Shown here: in pieces, positions 7,834 through 17,590 of the stretch
How positions within the stretch are numbered: the first letter of the stretch is position 1
Layout: each line of letters starts with the position of its first letter
Assembly: GCF_000271305.1 (NCBI RefSeq)
Contig: NZ_AKGD01000002.1
Span: 744,001 to 808,000 of the forward strand
Length of the DNA: 64,000 nt
From: Hydrocarboniphaga effusa AP103
GTDB lineage: Bacteria; Pseudomonadota; Gammaproteobacteria; Nevskiales; Nevskiaceae
Reading direction: 5' to 3'
Notes under the pieces: model-generated
What the model was told of the DNA's origin: nothing
Seen by the model: the letters and a program-made list of their open reading frames with translations, nothing else
The model's database searches: none
Made by a program: the position numbers and the translations under genes

Positions 7834-7950
7834 TCCCCTCTCCCACGCGAGTGGGAGAGGGTGGCGCGTAGCGCCGGGTGAGGGAGCGCCGTTTGCAAAA
7901 GGTCTTCCCTCACCCCCAACCCCTCTCCCGCTCACGCGGGAGAGGGGAGT
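7834..7950. repeat. paired interspersed palindromic repeat between nadA and glyA
   Basis: Unit 7834-7886 (CCCTCTCCCACGCGAGTGGG, then GCGCGTAGCGC) faces unit 7904-7950 (CCCTCACCCCCAACCCCTCT, then CCGCTCACGCGGGAGAGGGG). It belongs to the same family as 5752-5884 and fills almost the whole intergenic space. Confidence 0.9.
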
Positions 7951-7979
7951 ACCACCTAGCCCCGAGATCGCTTGAACCC

Positions 7980-9252
<1,273 letters not shown>

Positions 9253-9254
<2 letters not shown>

Positions 9255-9357
9255 GACGGGAAACGAGAGACGGGAGACGTAACGGCAGTTCAGCCGTGAC
9301 GGGAGGGCGTGCGCCTTTTGCTTTCCGTCTCTCGTCTCTCGTCTCCCGTCTCCCGGC
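9253..9357. repeat. inverted array of GAGACGG-type heptads
   Basis: The left arm (9253-9279) is built from GAGACGGGAAACGAGAGACG; the right arm (9325-9355) from CGTCTCTCGTCTCTCGTCTC and further CCCGTCTCCCG. The units are 6-7 bp and purine-rich on one arm, pyrimidine-rich on the other, with a 45-bp spacer. The RNA would form a long hairpin between glyA and nrdR. It is a different family from the CCCTCTCCCGC repeats. Confidence 0.85.
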
Positions 9358-9367
9358 GTAAAAGCCC

Positions 9368-9895
9368 ATGCAATGTCCCTTCTGCAAAGCCCCCGACACG
9401 CGAGTCATCGACTCGCGCCTTGCCGAGGACGGCTCGCAGGTGCGGCGGCGGCGCGAGTGCCCGGTCTGCTTCGGGCGCTTCACGACGTTCGAAAAGGCGC
9501 AGCTGGCGACGCCGAACGTCATCAAGCGCAGCGGCGACCCCGAGCCGTTCCGCGAGGACAAGCTGCGCCAGGGCATCGAGCACGCGATCTACAAGCGCCC
9601 GGTGTCACCCGAAATGGTCGATCACGCGGTCGAAAGCATCATGCGCAAGATGCGCGCGACCGGTGAGCGCGAAGTGCCTTCGCGGCAGGTCGGCGAATGG
9701 GTGATGGAAGAGCTGCGCGATCTCGACCACGTGGCTTACGTGCGTTTTGCCTCGATCTACCGCAGCTTCCAGGACGTCAACGCTTTCCGCGAAGAAATCG
9801 AAGCGCTGCAGAAGTTGCCCACGGCCGAGCAGCGCAAGCTGCAGCTGCCGCTGATCGACAGCACCGACAAGACGCCGCGCAAGCGCCAGAGCTGA
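9368..9895 (+). CDS. nrdR: transcriptional repressor NrdR
   Basis: NrdR is a zinc-ribbon/ATP-cone repressor of ribonucleotide reductase genes that senses ATP/dATP. The zinc cysteines are C3, C6, C31 and C34 (MQCPFC, ECPVCF), followed by the ATP-cone with [11 protein letters not shown] and [12 protein letters not shown]. At 175 residues it is slightly longer than the usual 150-160 because of a polar C-terminal tail. The ribD start is 30 bp downstream, so it heads the riboflavin operon, as in many gammaproteobacteria. Confidence 0.96.
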   Translation: MQCPFCKAPDTRVIDSRLAEDGSQVRRRRECPVCFGRFTTFEKAQLATPNVIKRSGDPEPFREDKLRQGIEHAIYKRPVSPEMVDHAVESIMRKMRATGEREVPSRQVGEWVMEELRDLDHVAYVRFASIYRSFQDVNAFREEIEALQKLPTAEQRKLQLPLIDSTDKTPRKRQS

Positions 9896-9925
9896 CGCCC
9901 GCGGCCGTCGCTCAGAAGTTTCAAT

Positions 9926-11158
9926 TTGAACGCCCTCGATCCCGCTCACATGGCCCGCGCCCTGCAGCTTGCAGCGCTCGGCCGGCTGAGCACATTCCCG
10001 AATCCGCGCGTCGGCGCGGTGGTGGTTTCGCCTGATGGTGAGATCGCCGGCGAGGGTTGGCATCAACGTGCCGGCGAGGCGCATGCGGAAGTCTTCGCGC
10101 TGCGTGCAGCGGGCGAGCGCGCCCGCGGTGCCGATCTCTACGTCACGCTCGAACCCTGCTCGCATCATGGCCGCACGCCGCCGTGCGCCGATGCGGTGAT
10201 CACCGCCGGAGTCCGGCGTGTGATCGTGGCGATGCGGGATCCGAATCCGCTGGTTTCGGGGCGTGGGCTCGATCGCCTGCGCGCGGCCGGCATCGTCGTC
10301 GAAACCGGCGTCATGCAGGCCGCGGCTTTGAACCTCAATCGCGGCTTCGTCTCGCGCATGGAGCGCGGCCGGCCATTCGTCACGCTCAAGCTCGGTGCGA
10401 GCCTCGACGGACGCACGGCGACGGCGAGCGGCGAATCGCAGTGGATCACCTCGTCCGAGGCGCGCGCGGACGTGCATCGCCTGCGCGCCGAAGCCGGCGC
10501 GGTGCTGACGAGTTCGGAAACCGTGCTTGCGGACGATCCGCAGCTGACGGTCCGTGAGTTCGCATCTGCTGTTCCCCTCTCCCGCTCGCGGGAGAGGGTG
10601 GCGCCGCAGGCGCCGGGAGAGGGGCAGCCCGAAAAGTTGGGCGCTCATTCTGACTCGACCCTCTCCCCCCGGCTGCGCCGGGACCCTCTCCCGCAGGCGG
10701 GAGAGGGGACAATCTTTTTGCGCCAGCCCGATCGCATCGTGCTCGATTCGTCGGCGCGTGTGCCGGCGAATGCGAAAGTCTGGAGTTCCGGCGCCCGTCG
10801 CTTCTGGGTGTCGACGCGCGATTCGGCGACGGCTCCCGAAGGCGTCGAGCTACTGACCGTTCCCGCGGATACCGATGGCCGCGTCGATCTGCCGGCCGCA
10901 TTCGCCGCGCTCGGCACCGCCGCCGTCAACGAAGTGCTGGTCGAATGCGGCCCGCGTCTGGCGGGCGCGCTGTTGCAGGCGAAGCTCGTCGACGAACTGC
11001 TGGTCTACCTCGCGCCCTCGCTGCTCGGCAGCGAGGCCCGCGGGCTCGCCGCGTTGCCGGGCCTGGCAAGGCTCGATCAGCGCCTGCGCCTGCGCTACAC
11101 CGACGTCCGGCAGATCGGACCCGATCTCAAGATCACCGCAGTACCCGAAGAGGGCTGA
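9926..11158 (+). CDS. ribD: bifunctional pyrimidine deaminase/reductase RibD with in-frame repeat insertion
   Basis: RibD carries out the deaminase and reductase steps of riboflavin synthesis. The deaminase domain has HAE (53-55) and PCSHHGRTPPC (C78, C87), the zinc ligands. The reductase domain starts near KLGASLDGRTA and ends with GPDLKITAV. Residues about 216-262 (10573-10710) are a complete palindromic repeat pair translated in frame ([20 protein letters not shown]). They sit between LTVRE and RQPDRIVLDS, where relatives have a short variable loop. The insertion is 138 bp (46 codons), so the frame survives. The start is TTG 9926; ATG 9950 is an alternative. Confidence 0.95.
   Translation: MNALDPAHMARALQLAALGRLSTFPNPRVGAVVVSPDGEIAGEGWHQRAGEAHAEVFALRAAGERARGADLYVTLEPCSHHGRTPPCADAVITAGVRRVIVAMRDPNPLVSGRGLDRLRAAGIVVETGVMQAAALNLNRGFVSRMERGRPFVTLKLGASLDGRTATASGESQWITSSEARADVHRLRAEAGAVLTSSETVLADDPQLTVREFASAVPLSRSRERVAPQAPGEGQPEKLGAHSDSTLSPRLRRDPLPQAGEGTIFLRQPDRIVLDSSARVPANAKVWSSGARRFWVSTRDSATAPEGVELLTVPADTDGRVDLPAAFAALGTAAVNEVLVECGPRLAGALLQAKLVDELLVYLAPSLLGSEARGLAALPGLARLDQRLRLRYTDVRQIGPDLKITAVPEEG
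10573..10710. repeat. palindromic repeat pair inside ribD
   Basis: Units 10573-10625 and 10658-10709 have the same CCCTCTCCCGC/GCGGGAGAGGG arms and inner hairpin (GGCGCCGCAGGCGCC; CCGGCTGCGCCGG) as the intergenic copies. They are arranged head to head, but here lie within coding sequence. Confidence 0.93.
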
Positions 11159-11162
11159 AACC

Positions 11163-11771
11163 ATGTTCACCGGCATCGTCGAATCCGTGGGCCGCATCAG
11201 CGCGATCGAGCGCATCGGGGGCGATCGCCGCATGCGTTTCGAATCGTCCGACGGCTATCTGGCCGGCATCGGGCTCGGCGACAGCATCGCCTGCAACGGC
11301 GTCTGCCTGACCGCGGTGAAGTTGTACGAGCAGGGCTTCGACGCCGACCTGTCGGCCGAAACGCTCAACGCGACCACGGCCGGCGGCTGGACACAGGGGC
11401 AGGGCATCAACCTCGAGAAGGCGCTCACTGCGAACAAGCCGCTCGGCGGCCATATGGTCTCGGGGCACGTCGACGGCGTCGGCCACCTGGTCGAACGGCA
11501 CGAGGACGCTCGCTCCTGGCGCATGACGCTCGAAGCGCCTGCGAGCATCGCACGCTACATCGCGCGCAAGGGCTCGATCACCATCAACGGGGTCAGCCTG
11601 ACCGTGAACGAGGTCGAGGGCTGCCGCTTTGGAGTTAACATCATTCCGCAAACCCTGACCCACACCACGCTCGGCGCACTGGCCGCCGGCGACACGGTGA
11701 ACCTCGAAGTGGATCTGGTTGCACGTTATCTGGAACGCCTGCTGTCCTTCCGTGCGGGCGAGGAGAAGTAA
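11163..11771 (+). CDS. ribE: riboflavin synthase, alpha chain
   Basis: This enzyme dismutates two 6,7-dimethyl-8-ribityllumazine molecules to riboflavin. The 202-residue protein has the diagnostic N-terminus [10 protein letters not shown] and two lumazine-binding repeats (about 1-97 and 98-200), seen from [11 protein letters not shown] and the matching [11 protein letters not shown], plus [14 protein letters not shown] follows the ribD stop by 4 bases. The symbol ribC is used for this gene in some species. Confidence 0.96.
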   Translation: MFTGIVESVGRISAIERIGGDRRMRFESSDGYLAGIGLGDSIACNGVCLTAVKLYEQGFDADLSAETLNATTAGGWTQGQGINLEKALTANKPLGGHMVSGHVDGVGHLVERHEDARSWRMTLEAPASIARYIARKGSITINGVSLTVNEVEGCRFGVNIIPQTLTHTTLGALAAGDTVNLEVDLVARYLERLLSFRAGEEK

Positions 11772-11774
11772 GTC

Positions 11775-12935
11775 ATGAGCACCGCCGTTAAAAATCCCCC
11801 TGCGAACGAACCGATCCGCGAGCGCGGGCTGCATTCCATCGAAGAGATCATCGCCGACTTCAAGGCCGGCAAGATGGTCGTGCTGATGGATGACGAAGAT
11901 CGCGAGAACGAGGGCGACATCGTCATGGCCGCCGAAAAAGTGCGGCCCGAGGACATCAACTTCATGGCCCGCTTCGCGCGCGGCCTGATCTGCCTGACGC
12001 TGTCGGACCAGCGCTGCAAGCAGCTGCGCCTGCCGCCGATGGTCACCGACAACGGGGCGCAGTTTTCCACCGCGTTCACGGTCTCGATCGAAGCCGCGCA
12101 GGGCGTGACCACGGGCATCTCGGCCTACGACCGCGCGCACACGATCCGCACCGCGGTCAAGCGCGACGCCAAGCCCGAAGACCTCGTGCAGCCCGGCCAC
12201 ATCTTTCCGCTGACCGCGCAGCCCGGCGGCGTGCTCGCGCGCGCGGGCCACACCGAAGCCGGTTGCGATCTCGCGCGTCTGGCCGGCCTGGAACCGGCCG
12301 CGGTGATCTGCGAGATCCTCAATGAGGACGGCAGCATGGCGCGCCGCCCGGACCTCGAAGTGTTCGCGCGCGAGCACGACCTCAAGATCGGCACGATCGC
12401 GGACCTGATCCGCTATCGCCTCGACAACGAGCACACCGTCGAGCGCGTCGCTGAAACCACGGTGAAGACCGAGTTCGGCGATTTTCGTCTCGTCACCTTC
12501 CAGGACACGGTCGACAACACCGTTCACCTGGCGATGGTGAAGGGCCACATCAAGCCGCAGACGCCGACGCTCGTTCGCGTGCACATCCGCAACACGCTGG
12601 CCGACGTGCTCGGCATCGAGCACGAGCATTTCGCCTGGCCGCTCAAGCGCGCGCTCAAGCGCATCGCCGACGAAGGGCAGGGCGTGCTGGTGCTGCTGCG
12701 CCGCCCCGAATCGCCGCGCGAACTCGTGCAGCAGATCGTCGGCCTGCACAAGAACGCGATCCCGGATATCGAGCACGGCCCGCACGATCCGCAGGTGCTG
12801 CGCACCTACGGCATCGGCGCGCAGATCCTGTCGGACGTCGGCGTGCGCAAGATGCGCGTGCTGTCGGCGCCCAAGCGCATGCAGGGCATCGCCGGCTTCG
12901 GCCTCGAAGTGGTCGAATACGTGGCCTGCGACTGA
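11775..12935 (+). CDS. ribBA: 3,4-dihydroxy-2-butanone-4-phosphate synthase with degenerate GTP cyclohydrolase II domain
   Basis: The N-terminal 205 residues are a full RibB: metal/substrate motifs [10 protein letters not shown] (39-48) and GHTEAGCD (158-165) are intact. The C-terminal half has the GTP-cyclohydrolase-II fold ([18 protein letters not shown] near the end), but the zinc-binding stretch, normally 'RVHSEC...DCGC', reads [14 protein letters not shown] with no cysteines. The second domain is therefore very probably catalytically dead (RibBX-type), and a separate RibA should exist elsewhere. The start ATG is 3 bases after the ribE stop; the stop overlaps the ribH start. Confidence 0.93.
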   Translation: MSTAVKNPPANEPIRERGLHSIEEIIADFKAGKMVVLMDDEDRENEGDIVMAAEKVRPEDINFMARFARGLICLTLSDQRCKQLRLPPMVTDNGAQFSTAFTVSIEAAQGVTTGISAYDRAHTIRTAVKRDAKPEDLVQPGHIFPLTAQPGGVLARAGHTEAGCDLARLAGLEPAAVICEILNEDGSMARRPDLEVFAREHDLKIGTIADLIRYRLDNEHTVERVAETTVKTEFGDFRLVTFQDTVDNTVHLAMVKGHIKPQTPTLVRVHIRNTLADVLGIEHEHFAWPLKRALKRIADEGQGVLVLLRRPESPRELVQQIVGLHKNAIPDIEHGPHDPQVLRTYGIGAQILSDVGVRKMRVLSAPKRMQGIAGFGLEVVEYVACD

Positions 12936-13432
12936 TGAGCACTTCGCAAATTCCCGGCAAGACCGGCTACAGCGCCGAACGCCCGCAAGGGCTGGATGCC
13001 TCGAGCCTGCGCATCGGCATTCTGGCCACGCAGTGGAACCTCGACATCGTCGACGCGCTGGTCAAAGGCGCCTACGAATGCCTGCAGGATTGGGGCGTGG
13101 CGCCCGAACGCATTCGCGAATTCCGTGCGCCCGGCGCGTATGAATTGCCGCTCGCGGCCGAGCGCATCCTGGCCGGCGGCTACGATGGGGTGGTCGTGCT
13201 CGGTGCGGTCATTCGCGGCGATACGCCGCATTTCGATTTCGTCGCCGGCGAATGCTCGCGCGGCCTGATGGACGTGCAGCTCAAGCACGGCAAGCCGGTG
13301 GGTTTCGGCGTGCTGACGGTCAACACCTCGCAGCAGGCGCACGATCGCGCCGGGCCGGGCAAGACGAACAAAGGTTATGAAGCCGCGGCGGCGGTACTCG
13401 ACATGATCCGCCTGATCAGGAGCGTGTCTTGA
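12935..13432 (+). CDS. ribH: 6,7-dimethyl-8-ribityllumazine synthase
   Basis: Lumazine synthase joins the RibD and RibB products. The 165-residue protein shows ATQWNLDIVDALVKGA, APGAYELPLAAE and GAVIRGDTPHFDFVA with the catalytic histidine H99. A polar N-terminal extension of about 20 residues precedes the fold. Its ATG overlaps the ribBA stop (tgATGa), and its own stop overlaps the nusB TTG start, so translation is probably coupled. Confidence 0.96.
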   Translation: MSTSQIPGKTGYSAERPQGLDASSLRIGILATQWNLDIVDALVKGAYECLQDWGVAPERIREFRAPGAYELPLAAERILAGGYDGVVVLGAVIRGDTPHFDFVAGECSRGLMDVQLKHGKPVGFGVLTVNTSQQAHDRAGPGKTNKGYEAAAAVLDMIRLIRSVS

Positions 13433-13869
13433 CCGACCAGTTGCCTCAGAGCCGCCGCGGACTCGCGCGCCGGCTGACCGTGCAGGCCTTGTACCAGTGG
13501 CTCGTCAACGAGACGCAGCCCGACGCGCTGCTCAAGCAGTTCCGCGAACAGCCCGAAGGGCTGGGCCGCGCCGATGGCGACTACTTCACCGAGCTGCTCA
13601 AGGGCGTGGTCGACCAGGCGCCGGAACTGACGATGGCGATCGTGCCGCACATCGATCGCCCGCTGTCGCAGCTCGATCCGGTCGAGCACGCGGTGCTGCT
13701 GCTCGGCGCCTACGAGCTCACGCACAAGATCGAAGTGCCATGGAAGGTCGTGGTCAACGAGTCGGTCAACCTGGCCAAGGTGTTCGGCGCCGAAGAGGGC
13801 TACAAGTTCGTCAACGGCGTGCTCGACAAGCTCGCGCGCGACGCGCGCGGGCGGGAGATCGGGGCTTGA
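13429..13869 (+). CDS. nusB: transcription antitermination factor NusB
   Basis: NusB acts with NusE/S10 at boxA in rRNA antitermination. The 146-residue all-helical protein has the N-terminal RRGLARRLTVQALYQW, DYFTELLKGV, LDPVEHAVLLLGAYEL and the closing KFVNGVLDKLARD, all typical. The start is TTG at 13429, sharing bases with the ribH stop. It ends the riboflavin operon, the common gammaproteobacterial order. Confidence 0.95.
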   Translation: MTDQLPQSRRGLARRLTVQALYQWLVNETQPDALLKQFREQPEGLGRADGDYFTELLKGVVDQAPELTMAIVPHIDRPLSQLDPVEHAVLLLGAYELTHKIEVPWKVVVNESVNLAKVFGAEEGYKFVNGVLDKLARDARGREIGA

Positions 13870-13878
13870 GATTTTTGC

Positions 13879-14062
13879 CCTCTCCCGCTTGCGGGAGAGC
13901 CGTCGTGGTGGAATTGGTAGACACGCTATCTTGAGGGGGTAGTGGCGAAAGCTGTGCGAGTTCGAGTCTCGCCGACGGCACCACGCGGTGGCTGAACTCA
14001 GCGCTCGTATCCGACCTCGCTCCCTCACCCCCGGCCCCTCTCCCGCACGCGGGAGAGGGGAG
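13879..14062. repeat. palindromic repeat pair with a tRNA-Leu gene between the units
   Basis: Unit 13879-13898 (CCCTCTCCCGCTTGCGGGAG) ends directly at the first tRNA base. The partner unit 14021-14062 (CCCTCACCCCCGGCCCCTCT, then CCGCACGCGGGAGAGGGG) lies 37 bp after the tRNA. Other copies of the family have the two units 30-40 bp apart, so the tRNA occupies the place of the usual spacer. Confidence 0.85.
13899..13983 (+). tRNA. tRNA-Leu(GAG)
   Basis: An 85-nt class II tRNA. Acceptor arms GCCGTCG and CGACGGC pair fully, with ACCA encoded at the end. The anticodon arm is CTATC-TTGAGGG-GGTAG with anticodon GAG. A long variable arm (TGGCGAAAGCTGT) and T-arm GCGAGTTCGAGTCTCGC follow. The 5' flank is a palindromic repeat that abuts the mature 5' end. 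Confidence 0.97.
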
Positions 14063-14074
14063 TAGAAGATCGCG

Positions 14075-15025
14075 ATGCCCATGGACGAATTCACCCTCAT
14101 CCGCCGCCACTTCGCCACGCTCTCGCCGCCGCGCGAGGACGTGTCGTTGGGCATCGGCGACGACGCCGCGCTGCTGGCCATTCCGCCCGGCGAAGAGCTC
14201 GTCGTCACCAGCGACATGCTGATCGCGGGCCGGCATTTTCCGGCCGAGACCGCGCCGGCCGACATCGGCTGGAAAGCGCTCGCGGTGAACCTGTCCGATC
14301 TCGCCGCGATGGGCGCGCAGGCGCGCTGGTTCACGCTCGCGCTGAGTCTTCCCGAGGTCGACGAACAATGGCTCGTCGAATTCACCCGCGGCCTGCGCGA
14401 GCTCGCGCAGGCAACTGGCGTCGCGCTGGTCGGCGGCGACACCACGCGTGGTCCGCTGACACTGACGATCACCGCGCTCGGCACGGTGCCGGCCGGACAG
14501 GCGCTGCGCCGCTCCGGCGCGCGGCCCGGCGATGCGATCTTCGTCAGCGGGACGCTCGGTGACGCGGCGCTCGCGCTGCGTCATTGGCAGGGCGGATCGG
14601 CTGCGCGCACCGCGCGCGAAAAGCAGCTGCGCCAGCGCCTCGACCGGCCGACGCCGCGGCTTGCGCTCGGGCTCGCCTTGCGCGGAATCGCGAGCGCGGC
14701 GATCGATCTGTCCGACGGCCTGGCCGGCGATCTTGGCCACATCCTCGCGGCCAGTGGCGTCGGCGCGAGCCTGGATGCGCAGGCGCTGCCGATGTCGGAC
14801 GCCTTCGCCGACCTGGTTCCCGATGCGCTGCGCGACGAGTTGCAACTGACCGGCGGCGACGACTACGAGCTCTGCGTCTGCGTGCCGCCGCAACACATCG
14901 AAGCGGCCGGACGGCTCGCGCTGACCCGCATCGGACGCATCGAGGCTGAACCCGGCCTGCGCCTGGTCGACGCGGAGGGCCGATCGCAGGCGTTCACATC
15001 GACCGGCTATCGTCACTTTCCATGA
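14075..15025 (+). CDS. thiL: thiamine-monophosphate kinase
   Basis: ThiL phosphorylates TMP to the cofactor TPP. The 316-residue AIR-synthase-type protein has the Mg/ATP motifs GIGDDAALL (near 25), VTSDMLIAGRHF, AVNLSDLAAMGA, VGGDTTRG and AIDLSDGLAGDLGH, and the late TGGDDYELC. It follows the nusB/tRNA-Leu block and overlaps the pgpA start by an ATGA. Confidence 0.95.
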   Translation: MPMDEFTLIRRHFATLSPPREDVSLGIGDDAALLAIPPGEELVVTSDMLIAGRHFPAETAPADIGWKALAVNLSDLAAMGAQARWFTLALSLPEVDEQWLVEFTRGLRELAQATGVALVGGDTTRGPLTLTITALGTVPAGQALRRSGARPGDAIFVSGTLGDAALALRHWQGGSAARTAREKQLRQRLDRPTPRLALGLALRGIASAAIDLSDGLAGDLGHILAASGVGASLDAQALPMSDAFADLVPDALRDELQLTGGDDYELCVCVPPQHIEAAGRLALTRIGRIEAEPGLRLVDAEGRSQAFTSTGYRHFP

Positions 15026-15606
15026 AACGCTCAATGACCCCGAACAAGCCCGGCGCGGCCCAGCGCCAGCGCCTCAAGCAGCAGGCCATTCCGCGCCCGC
15101 CCGCCGCCTTGATCCTGAGCACGCCGGTCCACCTGATCGCCTTCGGCTTCGGTTCCGGGCTCGCGCGCCACGCGCCCGGAACCTGGGGCACGCTCGCCGC
15201 GGTGCCGATTTTCCTGCTCGCCTCGGCGCTGCCGTTCTACGCCTATGCGGCGCTCTGTCTTGCCCTGTTCGTGCTCGGCTGCTGGGCCTGCGGGGAGAGC
15301 GCGCGGCTGCTGCAGGTCGAGGATTACCCGGGCTTCGTGTTCGACGAGATCGTCGGCTTCCTGCTTGCCGCGGCCCCGCTGGTGGCCTGGTTCGGCTTCT
15401 GGGAACCGGGCGTCTGGGTCGGCCTGCCGATCGCCTTTGGGCTGTTCCGGGTCTTCGACATCGTCAAACCCTGGCCGATCGGCTGGTTCGACCGCCAGGT
15501 TCACGGCGGGCTCGGGGTGATGCTCGACGACGTGCTGGCCGGCCTGTTCGTGGCGCTGATCGGGACAGCCGCGCTGTGGCTGCTGCGCGGGGCTCCGCCG
15601 CTGTAG
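15022..15606 (+). CDS. pgpA: phosphatidylglycerophosphatase A
   Basis: PgpA dephosphorylates PGP to phosphatidylglycerol in the inner membrane. The 194-residue protein contains GSGLARHAPGTWGTLAAVP, DEIVGFLLA, RVFDIVKPWPIGWFD and VMLDDVLAGL, which are the family's conserved acidic and cytosolic loops between hydrophobic segments. A charged N-terminal tail of about 30 residues precedes the first membrane segment. Its ATG overlaps the thiL TGA. Confidence 0.95.
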   Translation: MKRSMTPNKPGAAQRQRLKQQAIPRPPAALILSTPVHLIAFGFGSGLARHAPGTWGTLAAVPIFLLASALPFYAYAALCLALFVLGCWACGESARLLQVEDYPGFVFDEIVGFLLAAAPLVAWFGFWEPGVWVGLPIAFGLFRVFDIVKPWPIGWFDRQVHGGLGVMLDDVLAGLFVALIGTAALWLLRGAPPL

Positions 15607-15785
15607 CCGAAGCAGTGAATGCGGATTTCGATAGGATACTGTTTTAAGCGCCCACGATCCGTGGCGCCGCAAGACCTTGGCCTGGGCCCGAAGGCGATGG
15701 GATAATGGACGACTTGCGGATTACGCCAGGCGTCCCGCGTATCGATCGGGGCGGTCCCAGATATCGAGTCCTTTTGGAGTAAGCA

Positions 15786-17459
15786 ATGTCAGAGCCCGTT
15801 GAGCGGGACGTAATGGAGTACGACGTCGTCATCGTCGGCGGTGGCCCGTCGGGCCTGTCGGCGGCGATCCGTCTGAAGCAGCTGGCCGAGAAAAATGGCC
15901 AGGAAATCAACGTCTGCCTTGTCGAGAAGGGCTCCGAGGTCGGCGCTCACATCCTCTCGGGTGCGGTGTTCGAGCCGCGCGCGCTCGATGAGCTGCTCCC
16001 GAACTGGAAGGAGCTCGGCGCTCCGCTCAACGCGCCGGTCAAGCGCGACGAGCTGCATTTCTTCTACAGCCCGCAGAAGTCGTTCCGCTTCCTCGACTTC
16101 ATGATCCCGACGCCCATGCACAACCATGGGAACTACGTCATCTCGCTCGGCAATCTCTGCCGCTGGCTCGCCACGCAGGCCGAAGGCCTGGGCGTCGAAA
16201 TCTATCCGGGCTTCGCGGCCCAGGAAGTGATCATCGAAGACGGCGCGGTTCGTGGCGTGCAGATCGGCGATCTCGGCGTCGGCCACAACGGCGAGCCCAA
16301 GGAGGGCGTCTACACGCCCGGCATGGAGCTGCGCGCCAAGTACACCCTGTTCGCCGAAGGTTGCCGCGGTCATCTCGGTAAGCGCCTGATCGAGAAGTAC
16401 CAGCTTGCCAGCGAAGCCGATCCGCAGCACTACGCCATTGGTCTAAAGGAGCTCTGGGAAATCGACCCCAGCAAGCATGAACTCGGCCTGGTCGTGCACG
16501 GCGCGGGCTGGCCGCTGCAGACGCTCGGCACCGACAGCACCGGCGGCTCGTTCCTGTATCACCTCGAGAACAACCAGGTGGTCGTCGGCCTGATCGTCGA
16601 TCTGTCGTACACCAATCCGTACCTGTCGCCGTTCGACGAGTTCCAGCGCTTCAAGCACCACCCGGTCGCCGCCAAGTATCTCGAAGGCGGCAAGCGGCTT
16701 TCGTACGGTGCGCGCGCGATCGTCAAGGGCGGCCTCAACTCGCTGCCCAAGCTGGTGTTCCCGGGCGGCGCGCTGATCGGCGACGATGCCGGCAAGCTCA
16801 ACTTCGCCAAGATCAAGGGCAGCCACACGGCGATGAAGTCGGGCATGCTCGCGGCCGAGGCGATCGCCGAGAAGCTCCAGGCGGGTTCGGAAGGCGCCGA
16901 CCTGCTGACCAACTATCCGGAGAAGTTCAAGGCCAGCTGGCTCTACGAGGAGCTCTACAAGAGCCGCAGCTTCGGAGCCGCGATCCACAAGTTCGGTGCG
17001 CTGATCGGCGGCACCATCAACTGGATCGAGCAGAACATCTTCGGCGGCAAGGCGCCCTGGCACTTACGCGATCTCAAGAAGGACCACGAGACGCTCAAGC
17101 TCGCCAAGGATTCCGAGAAGATCATCTACCCGAAGCCGGACGGCAAGCTGTCGTTCGACAAGCTGTCGTCGGTATTCCTGTCGAGCACGAATCACGAGGA
17201 AGACCAGCCGGTTCACCTCAAGCTCAAGGATCCGTCGATCCCGATCGACCAGAACCTGCCCAAGTACGACGAGCCCGCGCAGCGCTATTGCCCGGCCGGC
17301 GTCTACGAAGTGGTGACCGCTCCGACGGGTGGCAAGCGCTTTCAGATCAATGCGCAGAACTGCGTGCACTGCAAGACTTGCGACATCAAGGACCCGGCCC
17401 AGAACATCGTCTGGGTGGCGCCCGAAGGGACTGGCGGACCCAATTACGCCAACATGTAG
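15786..17459 (+). CDS. electron transfer flavoprotein-ubiquinone oxidoreductase
   Basis: This membrane-associated enzyme oxidises reduced ETF and passes electrons to ubiquinone. The 557-residue protein has an N-terminal FAD motif VIVGGGPSGLSAAI (about 15-28), VEKGSEVGAHILSG, GDDAGKLNFAKIKG, and the C-terminal 4Fe-4S ligands CPAGVYEV and NCVHCKTCDIKDP. It directly precedes etfB and etfA, so acyl-CoA or choline-type dehydrogenases elsewhere feed this module. The 180-bp upstream gap after pgpA probably holds its promoter. Confidence 0.96.
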   Translation: MSEPVERDVMEYDVVIVGGGPSGLSAAIRLKQLAEKNGQEINVCLVEKGSEVGAHILSGAVFEPRALDELLPNWKELGAPLNAPVKRDELHFFYSPQKSFRFLDFMIPTPMHNHGNYVISLGNLCRWLATQAEGLGVEIYPGFAAQEVIIEDGAVRGVQIGDLGVGHNGEPKEGVYTPGMELRAKYTLFAEGCRGHLGKRLIEKYQLASEADPQHYAIGLKELWEIDPSKHELGLVVHGAGWPLQTLGTDSTGGSFLYHLENNQVVVGLIVDLSYTNPYLSPFDEFQRFKHHPVAAKYLEGGKRLSYGARAIVKGGLNSLPKLVFPGGALIGDDAGKLNFAKIKGSHTAMKSGMLAAEAIAEKLQAGSEGADLLTNYPEKFKASWLYEELYKSRSFGAAIHKFGALIGGTINWIEQNIFGGKAPWHLRDLKKDHETLKLAKDSEKIIYPKPDGKLSFDKLSSVFLSSTNHEEDQPVHLKLKDPSIPIDQNLPKYDEPAQRYCPAGVYEVVTAPTGGKRFQINAQNCVHCKTCDIKDPAQNIVWVAPEGTGGPNYANM

Positions 17460-17590
17460 GTTTCCATAGCCGTAGATCAGTGGGTAATCCCCCGGCTTTG
17501 CCGGGAGGACTGACGCAATGAAGGTGAAAGGCGCTCGGAGGATGCATGAGCGCCTGACCCCAGAAACTTTGAAGCCGAGCGAGAGACAGA

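Noticed and set aside
9896..9925. FMN riboswitch upstream of ribD
   Set aside because: Only 30 bp separate nrdR from ribD; there is no room for the conserved aptamer.
10573..10710. ribD considered a pseudogene because of the repeat insertion
   Set aside because: The insert is a whole number of codons with no stop, and both catalytic domains are complete on either side.
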